Positions 48,401 to 59,059 of a stretch of DNA of 64,000 nucleotides are shown here, in pieces. The notes beneath the pieces are model-generated. The model worked only from the letters and a program-made list of their open reading frames with translations, was not told the origin of the DNA and did no database searches. The stretch is from Molossus alvarezi (lineage: Eukaryota > Chordata > Mammalia > Chiroptera > Molossidae): the NCBI GenBank assembly GCA_037176705.1, contig CM073891.1:52454571-52518570 (forward strand). Direction: 5' to 3'. A program made the position numbers and the translations under genes. Numbering within the stretch: the stretch's first letter is position 1; the number at the start of each line of letters is the position of its first letter.

Positions 48401-49244
48401 TGTTGTGTGTTCATTTTCATTGGTTTCCTGGAAGTTTTTTTATTTCTTCCTTGATCTCCTTGGTAACCCATTCATTGTTTAATAACATGCTATTTAGCTT
48501 CCATGTGTTCAAATGTCTTTGCATGTTCTCGCTGCAGTTGATTTCTAGTTTCATGCCATTGTGATCTGAGAAGATTCTTGATGTGATTTCAGTCTTCTTG
48601 AACTTGCAGAGTCATAGTTTGTGCCCTAACATATGGTCTATTTTTGAAAATGTCCCATGTGCACTTGAGAAGAATGTGAATTCTGTAGTTTTGGGGTGTA
48701 ATTCTCTTTAGAAATCTATTAAATCCATTTGGTCTATTGCTTCATTTAGAGACTCTGTTTCCTCTCTAATTTTTTGTCTAGAGGATCTATGCAATATGTC
48801 AGCGGAGTGTAGAAGTCCCCTGCTATGATTGTATTGCTATAGATTTCTCCTCTGACGTCCTCCAGAATATTTTTAATATATTTTAGTGCTCCTATATTGG
48901 GTGCATATATGTTTATCAAGGTTCTATCTTCCTGTTGAATAGATCCTTTCAATATTATGTAGTGGCCTTTTGTCTCTAGTTATGGCGTTCATTTTGAAAT
49001 CTATTTGATCAGATATGATTATTGCTACCCCACCTATTTTTTCCTTTCCCTTTGCTTGGAAGATTTTTTTCCATCCCTTCACTTTCCACCTATGTGAGCC
49101 TTTTGTTGTGAGGTGGGTCTTTTATAAACAACATATATGTGAGTCATGCTTTCTTATCCAATCAACTACTCTGTGTTTCTTTATTGGAGCATTCAGCCCA
49201 TTTACATTTAAGGTGATTATTGATATGTACTTATTTATTGTCAT
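45435..49244 (-). pseudogene. L1-E ORF2, broken
   Basis: Start ATG at 49244 (M-T-I-N-K-Y type, endonuclease). Open pieces include 48746-48952 (TLINIYAPNIGALKYIKN, endonuclease) and 47191-47388 ([16 protein letters not shown], reverse transcriptase). The catalytic FADD is intact near 47144-47155 but is followed within five codons by a stop. 46685-47014, 46015-46425 and 45442-45816 cover the C-terminal half, ending with NICTPMFVAALFTISKIWKQPKC and SLIC. Several stops and frameshifts separate them. Confidence 0.9.
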
Positions 49245-49288
49245 TTTTGTTTAGTTTGGGTCTATTTTTCTTCCTATTCTTCTGCTAA

Positions 49289-50179
49289 TTACAGCAGTTC
49301 TTTTTACATTACTTGCAGTGCTGGTTTGGTGCTAATATATTCCCTTAGTTTTTTTTTTTTGTCTGGGAAGCTCTTTATTTGACCTTCTATTTTGAATGAT
49401 AGCCTTGCTGTGTAGAGTAGTCTTGGATTCAGATCCTTGTTTTGCATGACCTTGATTACTTCATGCCATTCCCTTCTAGCCTGTAGTGTTTCTGTTGAGA
49501 AGTCAGCTGAGAGCCTTATGGGGTTTCCTTTGTACGTAAACTGTTGCTTCCCTCTTGCTGCTTATAGGATTCCTTCTTTGTCTTGAATTTTTGGTACTTT
49601 ACTATGTGTCTTGGTGTGGGCCTTTTTGGGTTCTTACTTGGGGCTTTCTGTGCTTCTTGAACTTGAATGCCTTCTTCCTTCACCAAATTAGGGAAGTTTT
49701 CTGTCACTATTTCTTCAAATATATTCTCTAACCCTTGCTCATTTTCTTCTTCTTTTGGGGCTCCTATGATGCAAATTTTACTACGTTTTTTGTTGTCCCA
49801 CAGTTCTTTTAAGCTGTTTTCCTGTTTTTCAATTATTTTTTCCTTTTGGTTTTCTGATTGGTTGATTTTTTCTACCCTATCTTCTAATTTACTGATCCGG
49901 TCTTCAGATTCCTCTACTCTGCTATTTAGACTTTACAATGTGTTTTTTATTTCTGATATGTCGTTCTTCATTTCTTCTTGGTGGTTTTTAATTTCCAACT
50001 GGTTGATTTTCAACATTTATATGTCTTGACTCATGGTGCTCATGTCCTTACACATGCTGTTGATCTTCCTCAACATCATGGCTCTGAATTCTAGTTCTGT
50101 TAACTTGCTTAACTGCACCTCATTTATCTCATCTTCAGTAGAGGTCTCTTGTTTTTTCATTTGGCTTTTGTTTCACCAT
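49289..50179 (-). pseudogene. L1-E ORF1, broken
   Basis: Start ATG at 50179 (MVKQ-type) and TAA at 49289-49291, giving near the normal length of about 297 codons. An open piece at 49516-49707 shows MTENFPNLVKEEGIQVQEAQKAPSKNPK, the linker and RNA-binding part. The coiled coil is decayed. It lies 44 bp upstream of the ORF2 start. Confidence 0.83.
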
Positions 50180-50780
50180 TTTGGCTATCACAGTGTGCTT
50201 TGGAGCCTGCCAAATTTTCCCTGTGGATGTTGGTGTTCTGCTGTTTGTGGCTCCCTCTCCTGGGTTTGAATGAGGCAGGGAGGACCCACTTTAAACACCA
50301 CTGTCAAGTCTTACTTTCCTGGTTAGAGTTGCTAGCCCAGGGAATGGTAGTCATCCTCTATCTTTTTTGCCCGGAGGCTATTAGTAGAAGTCACTTGTTG
50401 AACCTTGGTTTCTGTGTTGAATAAAAAACTCCCTCAGGTGCTCAGTGTAAGAGGATTTCCTGAGGGTGGGGCTGATGCTTGTTGTTAATGGGCCTCAATT
50501 CACATTTCAATGGCCACCAGGTGGGGTTGAATCTCCGAGGGAGGGGCCGCTGTTCTCCCCAGGGCCCTGGGAAGAAGTAAGATGACCACAGTCCTGCGTG
50601 GCGACTGCAACTCAGCGATAGCTCTGAGTGCCCTCCAAATCTCAAGTGTCCCCACACAGGTCCAGTCCAGTTCAATCTTCCCTCCTCCTGCCAGAGTCCA
50701 AGGTGAGTGGCTGCTGCTAATTTAGCCTCTGTCCTGGCTCTGCTCTGTGGAGCCGCTTGGGATTTTAACCCTAGGGCGCT

Positions 50781-50922
50781 GCTCCCAGCTAAGGCCTTTG
50801 CTCCCGGCTGAGGCTGCTGCAGCTCCCAGCCGAGTCCACAGCTCCCAGCTGAGGGTGCAGCTCCCAGCCAAGGCAGCAGGTCTCAGCTCAGGTTACTGCA
50901 GGTTCCAGCCGAGGCCGCTCTG
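50781..50922 (-). repeat. GC-rich ~20-bp tandem repeat in the L1-E 5'UTR
   Basis: About seven imperfect units of the form 'gctcccagc(c/t)gaggc(n)gca' on the plus strand. L1-A and L1-C have only about one unit at the equivalent place, and L1-F has about thirteen. Confidence 0.85.
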
Positions 50923-51137
50923 AACCATGGGCTCCTGGCTCCCTCTCGCGTCTTCCCAAGCCTACCAGGATTGAGTCGGTGTCCCTGGTTATGTGGTCCT
51001 CCAAGCTGCTTTTCAGTTGCCTTTTCCTGATGATTTGTCTTTATTTTGTTGTAATTCCATTTTGGTCCTGGAAGATGTTCTGTGTAGCTTCCAGTCACTC
51101 CACTGCCATTTTCCGTTTCCCCCCATCTTCAGTTTTT

Positions 51138-51357
51138 ATTCAACTTCCTCTGTCCCTCCTAAAATATACCAGAAAAATAATCATTCAAGTGCCTACCCCT
51201 AACTCCAGCAGATATATTATTATAGATGATGAAGAGGTATATTGTAAAGGAAATATAAAAGGCTTTGGAAGCAAATACAGTAAATATCTTCTAGTTGTGA
51301 GTCTGTCAGTTTATAGCTATGATGCTATAGGGTTGGGGAGGATTTATACACATGTGT
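51138..51357. other. Unassigned sequence
   Basis: Short gap between L1-E and the next L1 fragment. Nothing recognised. Confidence 0.4.
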
Positions 51358-51822
51358 TAAAAATAGCTAAGATCTGGAAACAGCCCAAGTGTCCATTAGT
51401 AGACGAATGGATAAAAAAGCTGTGGTACATATACACAATGGAGTACTATGCATCTGTAAGAAAGAAAGATCTCTTATCCTTTTAGACTACATGGAGGGAC
51501 CTGGAAAGTATTATCCTAAGCGAAACAAGCCAATCAGAGAAAGACAAGTATCATATGATCTCACTTATTTGTGGAATATAATAAACATAACAGTCTGAGG
51601 AATGGGGTAGTCTCAGAAACGTGGAAGTGGGGTACAGACTGACAATCCCCAGAAGAGGGGGTAGTGGGGGAGAGATAAACCACAGAACTTACATGCATGT
51701 ATGCATGAACAATGGACATGGACAACAAAGCTGGGGACAGGGCAGGGAGGAAGGGTGAGGGTAGAATCAGTGGGGTGGGGAGGAGAAACATCTGTACAAA
51801 AATAAATTAATTAATTAAAAAA
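51358..51822 (+). mobile_element. 5'-truncated L1 (3' end only)
   Basis: Sense copy of the last ~200 bp of ORF2 plus the 3'UTR and A-rich tail, starting at 'aatagctaagatctgg'. An open stretch encodes [22 protein letters not shown] and YYASVRKKDLLSF. It shares small variants with L1-F ('gatgcatagtactcc' and 'tagtctaaaagg' in antisense) that L1-E lacks, so its source was an L1-F-like element. It lies inverted relative to L1-E, 235 bp from it. Confidence 0.9.
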
Positions 51823-51929
51823 CAATGAGATGTCCAACAATACTGTATTCATATTCAGCCTTGTCAGTTAATATTTAATGATGCACATGTTGCTTAACTT
51901 GTTTAGGTCTCTCTCTCTCTCCCACTCTT

Positions 51930-52075
51930 TCTTTTCACTCATTTTCCAAAGTGGGTGGTGATGATAATTATACTTACTTCATAGGTTCTTACAAAAATTA
52001 ACTTACCTAAAGCACTTAGAGCAATCTTTGGAACATAGTACTTGATCAATAAATGTTATCTATTACTATACAACT
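51930..52075 (+). repeat. MIR SINE
   Basis: MIR 3' half in sense: 'gatgataattatacttacttcataggttcttacaaaaatta', 'aaagcacttagagcaatctttggaacatagtac' and 'atcaataaatgttatctattacta'. Confidence 0.78.
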
Positions 52076-52268
52076 GTTTACTCTTATTTTGTCACAGAGT
52101 CCTCAAATATAGAATGGACAAATTATAATATATCCTGAGTTTATGATTAAATGGGGTATCATGTAAAAGTTACCTGTCATTTTAGTAGTTATTTAAACAA
52201 TAATTAGTGCTTTCTTAATTTTGCAGTGGGTTCAATTACTAATCTCTCAAAGGGTTATTCAAATAAAA
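52076..52268. other. Unassigned sequence
   Basis: Nothing recognised. Confidence 0.4.
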
Positions 52269-52589
52269 ACACTTATATTGGGTTGTTGAGTTCTGGTTAT
52301 TTCACATTCTGGCCCTAACTTGGCATTATCTTTCCTTTCACTTATAGCCCTTCCAGTGGGTGGAATGTGGTATGTCTTTATGCTTTCAATTTGCATCCCT
52401 CAAAAGAATAATCATGTTGAGCACCTTTTTAAATACTTATTAGCCATTTATATGTCTTTTTTAGAGAAACATCAAAAAAATTACTTTGCTCACTTTTAAT
52501 TGGAATATTTGACTTTATAATATCAATTTAAAATTTGTTCATATTTTTGGATCCATTTTAATATATTTTAGAAGAAATATGGTTTATTT

Positions 52590-53110
52590 TATTTATATTG
52601 CTGCCTAACAAATTACCACAAATTTACTGGCTTAAAACAACACACATATATATAATCTGATAGCTTTCTTAAGTCAGAAGTCTAGGCATGGCTTAGTTGA
52701 ATCATCTGTTCAGGGTCTTTTGAGGCTTCCTTCAGATTTGGCAGGACGCTATTTTCATCTGGAGGTTCAACTGGGGAATGATCTGCTTGCAGATTTATTC
52801 AGGTTGCTGGCAAAATTTATTTTCTTGTTGATCTATAAATGCTGGTCCTTGCTTTTTACTGGCTTTTGGCTAGAGGCAACTCACAGGTGCTTGATGCATT
52901 AGCTTCCTGATTATGGCTGCATAGTGCATTCAGCCAGTAAGGAGATTATCTTGCTCCAGTCTGCTTAGACAAAGTCTTACATAATCTGGCTTATGATGGG
53001 AGTGATATCTCATCATTAGTGTCATATTGTATGAATTACAAGCAAGTCAAAAGGCCTAACCACACCAAATGGGAAAGGATAAAACAAAGGCTTCGACCAG
53101 AAAAACCCAT
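52590..53110 (+). repeat. Ancient LTR-like interspersed repeat (MLT/MaLR-like)
   Basis: 'gctgcctaacaaattaccacaaatttactggcttaaaacaac', a 'ctggaggttcaactggggaatgatctgcttgc' block, 'ttggctagaggcaactcac', and 'atgggagtgatatctcatcattagtgtcatattgta ... aagcaagtcaaaaggcc' follow the order of an old mammalian LTR-like repeat. I am not certain of the family name. It contains no coding sequence, only a chance 60-codon frame. It splits the old L1M. Confidence 0.6.
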
Positions 53111-53576
53111 TGGGGATGTTGCTTGTACCTCTCATTTGCAAATATATTCCCCCTGCCTGTAGCTTGTGTTTTCATTTACTTAATGGTGTCTTTTAATGTA
53201 TAAAGTTTAATTTTAATGAAGTTCAAGTTATCTTTTTTGTTTTTGTTTTAAAGTTTATGCTTTTGGTATGGCATCAAAGAAATCTTTACCCATCCCGATG
53301 TCATAAAGGTTTTATCCATTGTCTCCTTGTAGCAGTTTTGGTATTTTATCTGTTACATTTAGGTCAATGATCCATTCTAAATTTTGTGTACTGTGTGGGA
53401 AGTGTCTACGTTCAGGTCATTGCATTTGGATTAAAATAATGGTATCAGAATATTTTATTGAAAACACTGTGTTATAAACCAAATGACCAGAAATCTAAGA
53501 ATTTATTTTGGACTGTTATTTTTGTTCTATTGATATGTTTTCTTTGTCATTGTTGTTTTTTATTATTACTTTAAAA

Positions 53577-53627
53577 AAATCCTCACCCAAGGATATTTTT
53601 CCCATTTTTAGATAGAGTGGGAGGGAG

Positions 53628-53680
<53 letters not shown>

Positions 53681-53838
53681 ATGTGAGGGAGATACATCAA
53701 TTGGTTGCCTCCTGCACGACCCTGACCAGTGCCAGAGACCAAACCATAACCAAGGTACATGCCCTTAACCAGAATTCAACCCATGACTCTTTAGTCCAAG
53801 GGCTGACACTTTAACCACTAGGCCAAACCGCCCAAGGC
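53577..53838 (-). mobile_element. Ves SINE with expanded (GA)n
   Basis: Reverse complement: 'atcctcacccaaggat' hairpin region at 53579-53594, (GA)n at 53631-53676 expanded from the CT-rich section, and head 'ggccaaaccgcccaaggc' ending at 53838. Inserted in the old L1M. Confidence 0.92.
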
Positions 53839-54429
53839 TATAGAAGTGTTTTTATTACTGTGGCTTTATGGTAACTTTTAAAATTTGGTAGTATAAATTC
53901 TTCAAAATTTCTCCTCTCTTTATAAATTATCTTAGGTCCTTTGCATTTCTATAAAAATATTAGGATTAGCTAATCAACTTCTACAAAAATTGCTGCTGGA
54001 ATTTTGATAATAATTATGTTGAATATATAGATCAATTTTGTGATAAATATCATCTTCCTCATATTGAATCTTCCAATGCATGAACATGGAGGATCTTGAT
54101 ACTTATTTACATCTTCTTGATATTCTCAGCAATATTTTGTGGATTGTAGTGTATAAATATGGCATGTGTTTTTATCATTGTTTCTTAATTTTATTAATTT
54201 TGATGTAATTATCAAGTTCTTGATATTATTTTTGGGTTGCTTATTGCTTATGTATAAAATTATATTTTATTTTAATATATTCATCTTGTGTTCTGTGACC
54301 TCTTTCATTAGTTCTAGTAATATTTTTATGGATTCATTAGTACTTTCTACATATAAACACACACTCTCTCTGAAACACACACACTTACACTCTCACATTT
54401 TTGTTTCTATCTCTCTCTATTTTTAAATT

Positions 54430-54640
54430 TTTATTGATTTATTAATTTTAGAGAGAAAAGAAGGGAGAGGGAGAGAGAGGTAGAAACATCAATGAGAGAG
54501 AACATCAATTGGCTACCTCATACATGCCCCCAACTCAGGATTTGGCCCACAGCCTGGGCATGTTCCCTTACCGGGAATCGAACCTGTGACCTCTTGGTGC
54601 ATGGGTCAACGTTCAACCACTGAGCCACACCAGCTGGGCC
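54430..54640 (-). mobile_element. Ves-type SINE in old L1M
   Basis: Reverse complement of the 'ctaaaattaataaatcaataa'-tailed type. Head 'gagccacaccagctgggc' ends at 54639. An approximate duplication of a 'tat-tctctctat' word flanks it (54407 and 54644). Confidence 0.92.
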
Positions 54641-54671
54641 TGTTTATGTCTCTCTATCCTTTCCTACTCTT

Positions 54672-54681
54672 TCTCTCTATT

Positions 54682-54764
<83 letters not shown>

Positions 54765-54925
54765 CCTTCCTTCCTTCCTTCCTTCCTTCCTTCCTTCCTT
54801 CCTTCCTTCCTTCCTTCCTTCCTCCCTCCCTCCCTCCCTCCCTCCCTCCCTTCCTTCCTTCCTTCCTTCCTTCCTTCCTTCCTTCCTTCCTTCCTTCCTT
54901 CCTTCCTTCCCTTCCTTTCTCTTTT
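54672..54925. repeat. Compound pyrimidine tetranucleotide microsatellite
   Basis: About 250 bp of pure plus-strand pyrimidine: (TTTC)n to about 54763, then (TTCC)n, then (CTCC)n around 54823-54848, then (TTCC)n again. The 148-, 115- and 85-codon open frames over it are translation of the repeat (FLSF or KEGR) and are not genes. Confidence 0.97.
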
Positions 54926-56270
54926 TTCTTGCATTAGCTAGAATTACCCGTACAATGTCGAATAGAAATGTCAAAAGGCAGCATCCTTTCCTTATTCCCA
55001 AAGGGACATTTTTCAGTCGCTATTTTATTTAATATTAGCTACAGGTCTTTCAAAAATTAGCATCATTAGGTTGAGAAATTTTCCTTCTATTCCTAGTTTA
55101 AGTGTTATAAAAGAACTTGTTAAATGCTCTTTTTGAGTCTATTGGAAGGATCGTGTGTTTTTATCATTTATTCTATTTTTGATGGTGAATCAACCTTTCA
55201 TTTCTGGTTGAAATTACAGTTGGCTATAATTAGTAATTCTTTTTATATATTGCTGGATTCAGTTGGCTCATATTATATTAAAAATTTTGCATCTGTTTTC
55301 ATGAGGGCTATTGGTTGGTAGTTTCCTTTCTTGCAATAGTATTCCCTGTCCATATGTAATGGTTATACTGGCCTCACAGAATGAGTTGTGAAATGCCTAT
55401 TCACCCTCTGCTTTCTGAAAGACTTTTGGAAATACTATTATTATTTCTCTAAATATTTCATAGAATTCTCTAGTGAAGCCATTTGGTTTGGAGCTTATCT
55501 TTGTGGGAAGATTTTAAATCACTAATTTTTCATTTTTTCTTTAGTCAAATTTTAAAATTTGTGTCTTTGAAATTTGTTCATTTTGGCTAAGTTATTCTAC
55601 TTGTCCACATAATGTTGTTCATAATATGTCATTATAATTCTTTTAAATTGTATAGGATATCTAGTGATTATTTTATTTCTAATTTTGTATTATTTTCTTG
55701 TTCAGCATGCTAATTGTTTGACAATTTTCTTGATTTCTTTAAAAAAATACTTGGTTTATTGTTTTTGTGTACTGTTTTCTCTTTTCAGTATTATTGATTT
55801 CTACTCTAATCTTTATTTTTTTATTTTTCATGCTTCCTTTAGACTTAATCTTTTTTTTTCTATTTTCCTGTAGTGAAAGCTTAGTTTATTTATTTTTATT
55901 TTTTAAATTTACTTTTATTGTTGAATGTATTACAAATGTCCCCTATATTTTCCCCCATTGATGCCCTCCTTCCCAGTTCCACCCCCCTCCTGATTTCCCC
56001 ACACTATTTTTGGTGTCATTGGTTATGCATATATGCATAGAAGTTCTTTGGTTTATCTCATCCCACCCTCCCTCCTCTGTTCCCTTTGAGGTATATTAGT
56101 CTAACAACCAATTTGTACTTTTTAATTCCTTCACCTTTTTTACCCATTTCCCTAGCCCCCTCCCATCTGACAAGCAACAAAAAGCTCTTGTATCTATGAA
56201 TTTGTTTCTGTTCTGTGTGGTCATCTTGTTTGTAGATTCAATTGTTGATAGATATGTATTAATTGCCATT

Positions 56271-57445
56271 TTATTGTTCATATTTTTGTTCTTCTTCTCC
56301 TTCAAGAAGACCCTTCAACATTTCATATAATACTGGTTTGGTGGTGATGAACTCCTTTAGCTTTTTGTTGTCTGGGAAACACTTGATATGTCCATCGATT
56401 CTAAATGATAGCTTTGCAGGATGGAGTAATCTTGGCTGTAGGTCATTGTTTTTCATCACCTTGAATATCTCTTGCCACTCCTTTCTGGCCTGCAAAGTTT
56501 CTTTTGAGAAATCAGCTGAATGTCTTATGGGAACTCCTTTGTAGGTAACAAACTGCTTTTCTCTTGCTGCTTTTAAGATTCTCTCTTTGTATTTAACCTT
56601 TGGCATTTTGATGCTGATGTATCTTGGTGTGGATCTCTTTGGCTTCCTCTTGTTTGGGACTCTCTGTGCTTCTTGGACTCGTATGTCTATTTTCTTCCTC
56701 AAGTTAAGAAAGTTTTCTGTCATTATTTTTTCTTTTTTAAATATATTTTTTCTTTATTGATTTTAGAGAGGGAGGAAGGAAGAGGGAGAGAGAGATAGAA
56801 ACATCAATGAGAGAGAACATTGATTGGCTGCCTTCTGCATGCCCCCCACTGGGTATTGGGCCCACAACCTGGGCATGCGCCCTAACTGGGAATCAAACCA
56901 GTAACCTCTTGGCGCATGGGTCAACCGTCAACCACTGAACTACACCAGCCGGGTTCTGTTATTATTTTTTCAAATAGGTTTTCAATTTCTTGCTCTCTAT
57001 CTTCTCCTTCTGGCACCCCATGATGTGAATGTTGGTATGCTTGAAGTTGTCCCAGAGGCTCCTTACACTATCCTCATTTTTTTGGATTCCTTTTTCTTTT
57101 TGCTGTTCTGATTAGGTGTTTTTTGTTGTTGTTATTTTGTTTTTGTTTTGCTTCCTTATATTCTAAATTGATGGTTTGCTTCTTGGTTTTACTTGCTCTA
57201 CTAATGATTCTTTGTAAATTATTCTTTATTTCAGTTAGTGCATCCTTCATTTCTGACTGGTCCTTTTTTATGTTTTTGATGTTCTCACTAAATTCCTTGA
57301 AGTTCTCACTAAGTTCCCTGAGCATTCTTATAATCAGTGTTTTGAACTCTGCATCTGAATTACTGCTTACCTCCACTTTGTTTAGTTCTTTTCCTGAAGT
57401 TTTGTTCTTTTCTTTTATTTGGGACATGTTTCTTTGTCTCCTCAT
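56271..57445 (-). pseudogene. HAL1-b ORF1, split by a SINE
   Basis: ORF1-type RNA-binding protein. N-terminal open piece 57074-57445 starts at the ATG at 57445 (MRRQRNMSQIKEKNK) and carries a coiled coil (ENIKNIKKDQSEMKDALTEIKNN). The C-terminal open piece 56271-56723 has [20 protein letters not shown] and SADFSKETLQARKEWQEIFK, ending KGLLEGEEEQKYEQ. A Ves SINE at 56732-56952 separates them, and a stop follows the N-terminal piece. The two pieces are the longest ORF1 open frames in the window, so this is the best-preserved ORF1 here. Confidence 0.85.
56732..56952 (-). mobile_element. Ves-type SINE in HAL1-b ORF1
   Basis: Reverse complement of the 'ctaaaatcaataaag'-tailed type, head 'actacaccagccggg' ending near 56953. 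A 17-bp duplication of ORF1 sequence flanks it with one mismatch: 'ttctgtcattatttttt' (56715-56731) and 'ttctgttattatttttt' (56954-56970). Confidence 0.94.
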
Positions 57446-59059
57446 TTTGGTTGCCTCTCTGTGTTTGTCTTTATGTATTAGGTAGAGTTGCTATGTCTCC
57501 TAGGCTTCTTAGGGTGGCCAATTGTTGTAGGTGTCCTGTAGGATCCAGTGGCAAAGCCTCCCTGATTGTCCAAGCTGGGCCCTTTAGGTGCACCCCTAGT
57601 GTGGACTATACACCCTTCTGTTGGAATTGAGTCTTGATTGCTGTTGGCATGTCAATAGGAGGAATTTACTCAGGCTGATCAGTTGCAAGAACTGGCTGTG
57701 CCCACTGACCACTGGCCTCTGACTACCTTGGAGGATCAACTGTGTAGGGCCCTACCACACAGATCAAGACTTACTTCAACAGGGTTCTGGTACCCACCAA
57801 GTCCACTCATTGATTATGTCATTTGTGGAGGTGGCTGGGTGGTGGTGTTTCGATGTGGTTTAAATCTGTTCACTGACTGTGCTGGCTCTGGGGCAAGGTC
57901 AGCCACTGTCTGTGTTATACCAGGGGCCACCCAGCATAAAGTATTAAGTGACCTGCTGATGGTTGCTTCTTGTGCTGGGCTTGGAGGTGCCCAGACAAAG
58001 CGAAGTTGTGAACCAAGGCTAGCCACTTCTAGAGCCAGGCCTGGGGCCTCTTGAGGAGAGTATGGGGCTCGCTGAGACCAGATGCTGCTTGTTTGAGAGA
58101 TTTCAGGAAAACCTGAAGCCAGATTCAAGACAGGCTAATCTTATGGTATAGCCTTTGGAAACAGCTTAGGTGGACCCAAAAGTTGGGTGGGGCAGGGCCC
58201 CAGGGAATCACCAAGGCAGGGCAAACTGTATGAGCCCGGTTGCTGGTGTCCCATATATGGCACCCACCTGCCACCCTGGGGAAGGGCTCACCAAAGGAGC
58301 AAAGGCCTCATCCAGCACCTCTGTCCAGGAGAAATCTGCCCCTCCAGCTCTCGCCCCAGTGCCAAACAACTAAGTTCTTCCCTGTATGTCTCTAGTGCCT
58401 TTCAAGCTGCCTGCCCCACGCTGGAGCCTGGAGGGAGCAGGGTCTGAGTAAATTTGTGTGTGGGTCCTTTAAGAGAAACTGCCTGAAGAACTAGCACCCT
58501 CAGTCACAGTTTTCACTAGTTTTTACAGCCAGAAGTTATGGGAACTTCTCTTCCTGGCCCTGGAACCCTGAGTTGAGGGGCCTGGTGTGGAACAGGGACC
58601 CCTCATTTCTCAGGGAGAATCTTCACACCTGAGGTATCCCTCCTAATTTTTATCCACCACAAGTGGTTGTAGGACTAGCCCTTCTGCGTCTTTGCCATTC
58701 CTACCAGTCTCCATGTGGCTTCTTCTTTAATTTTGTAGTTGCAGGACTTCCATTCAGCTCAATTTCAGGCAGTTCTGAATGATGGTTTTTATGTAGTTTA
58801 GTTGGTATATTGTTTATTTTTTTTATTAATTGATTTATTTATTTTTGTTACAGAAGTTTCCCCTTTTTCCACCACTGATTCCGCCCTCCCCATCCCTCCC
58901 TGCCCTGTACCCAGCTTTGTTGTCTATGTCCACTGTTCATGCATACATGCATATAAGTTCTATGGTTTACCACTCCCCCAACACTCCCTCTTCTGGGTAT
59001 TGTCAGTCTGTACCCCACTTCCATGTCTCTGAGACTACCCCATTCCTCAGACTGCTATG

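Larger units (their letters stand above)
45193..51122 (-). mobile_element. L1-E: full-length L1 LINE
   Basis: The cleanest L1 here: 5.93 kb with 5'UTR (50180-51122), ORF1 (49289-50179), ORF2 (about 45435-49244) and 3'UTR. An exact 15-bp target duplication, 'ccatcttcagttttt', flanks it at 45178-45192 and 51123-51137, and the T-rich 3' end follows it directly. The 5'UTR contains about seven copies of a GC-rich ~20-bp repeat (50781-50922). Both ORFs are interrupted, so it is dead, but it is one of the younger L1s here. Confidence 0.96.
52270..55890 (-). mobile_element. Old L1M LINE, heavily interrupted
   Basis: Antisense L1 ORF2 sequence in pieces: 52270-52560 (target-site and C-terminal region), 53115-53575, and 53840-55890 (for example 'tatagatcaattttgtgata', 'aggcagcatcctttccttattcc' and 'ctaatttgctagt'-like blocks). 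Divergence is much greater than in L1-A to L1-F. It has been interrupted by an LTR-like repeat (52590-53110), two Ves SINEs, a long tetranucleotide tract (54672-54925) and finally HAL1-b. No useful open frame remains. Confidence 0.82.
55897..58797 (-). mobile_element. HAL1-b: half-L1 element lacking ORF2
   Basis: Minus-strand element: 3'UTR (55897-56270) joined directly to ORF1 (56271-57445), then a GC-rich 5'UTR (57446-58797) that resumes beyond L1-F at 63944. It has the same ORF2-less join as HAL1-a, and both share a 'ttgttgatagatatgtat' word next to ORF1. Its outermost 3' ~190 bp ('attacaaatgtcccc ... gcatatatgcatagaagttctttggtttatctc' on the plus strand) instead resembles the 3'UTR of L1-A, C, E and F. 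It could thus have been copied efficiently by their ORF2p. Confidence 0.84.

Noticed and set aside
54586..55032. 148-codon open frame rich in F, L and S, and opposing K/E/G/R frames
   Set aside because: Direct translation of the tetranucleotide pyrimidine repeat plus SINE sequence. No start context or domain.
58187..58447. 86-codon frame in a GC-rich segment, considered as a gene or CpG-island exon
   Set aside because: It lies wholly in the HAL1-b 5'UTR, whose GC-richness explains the open frames on both strands.
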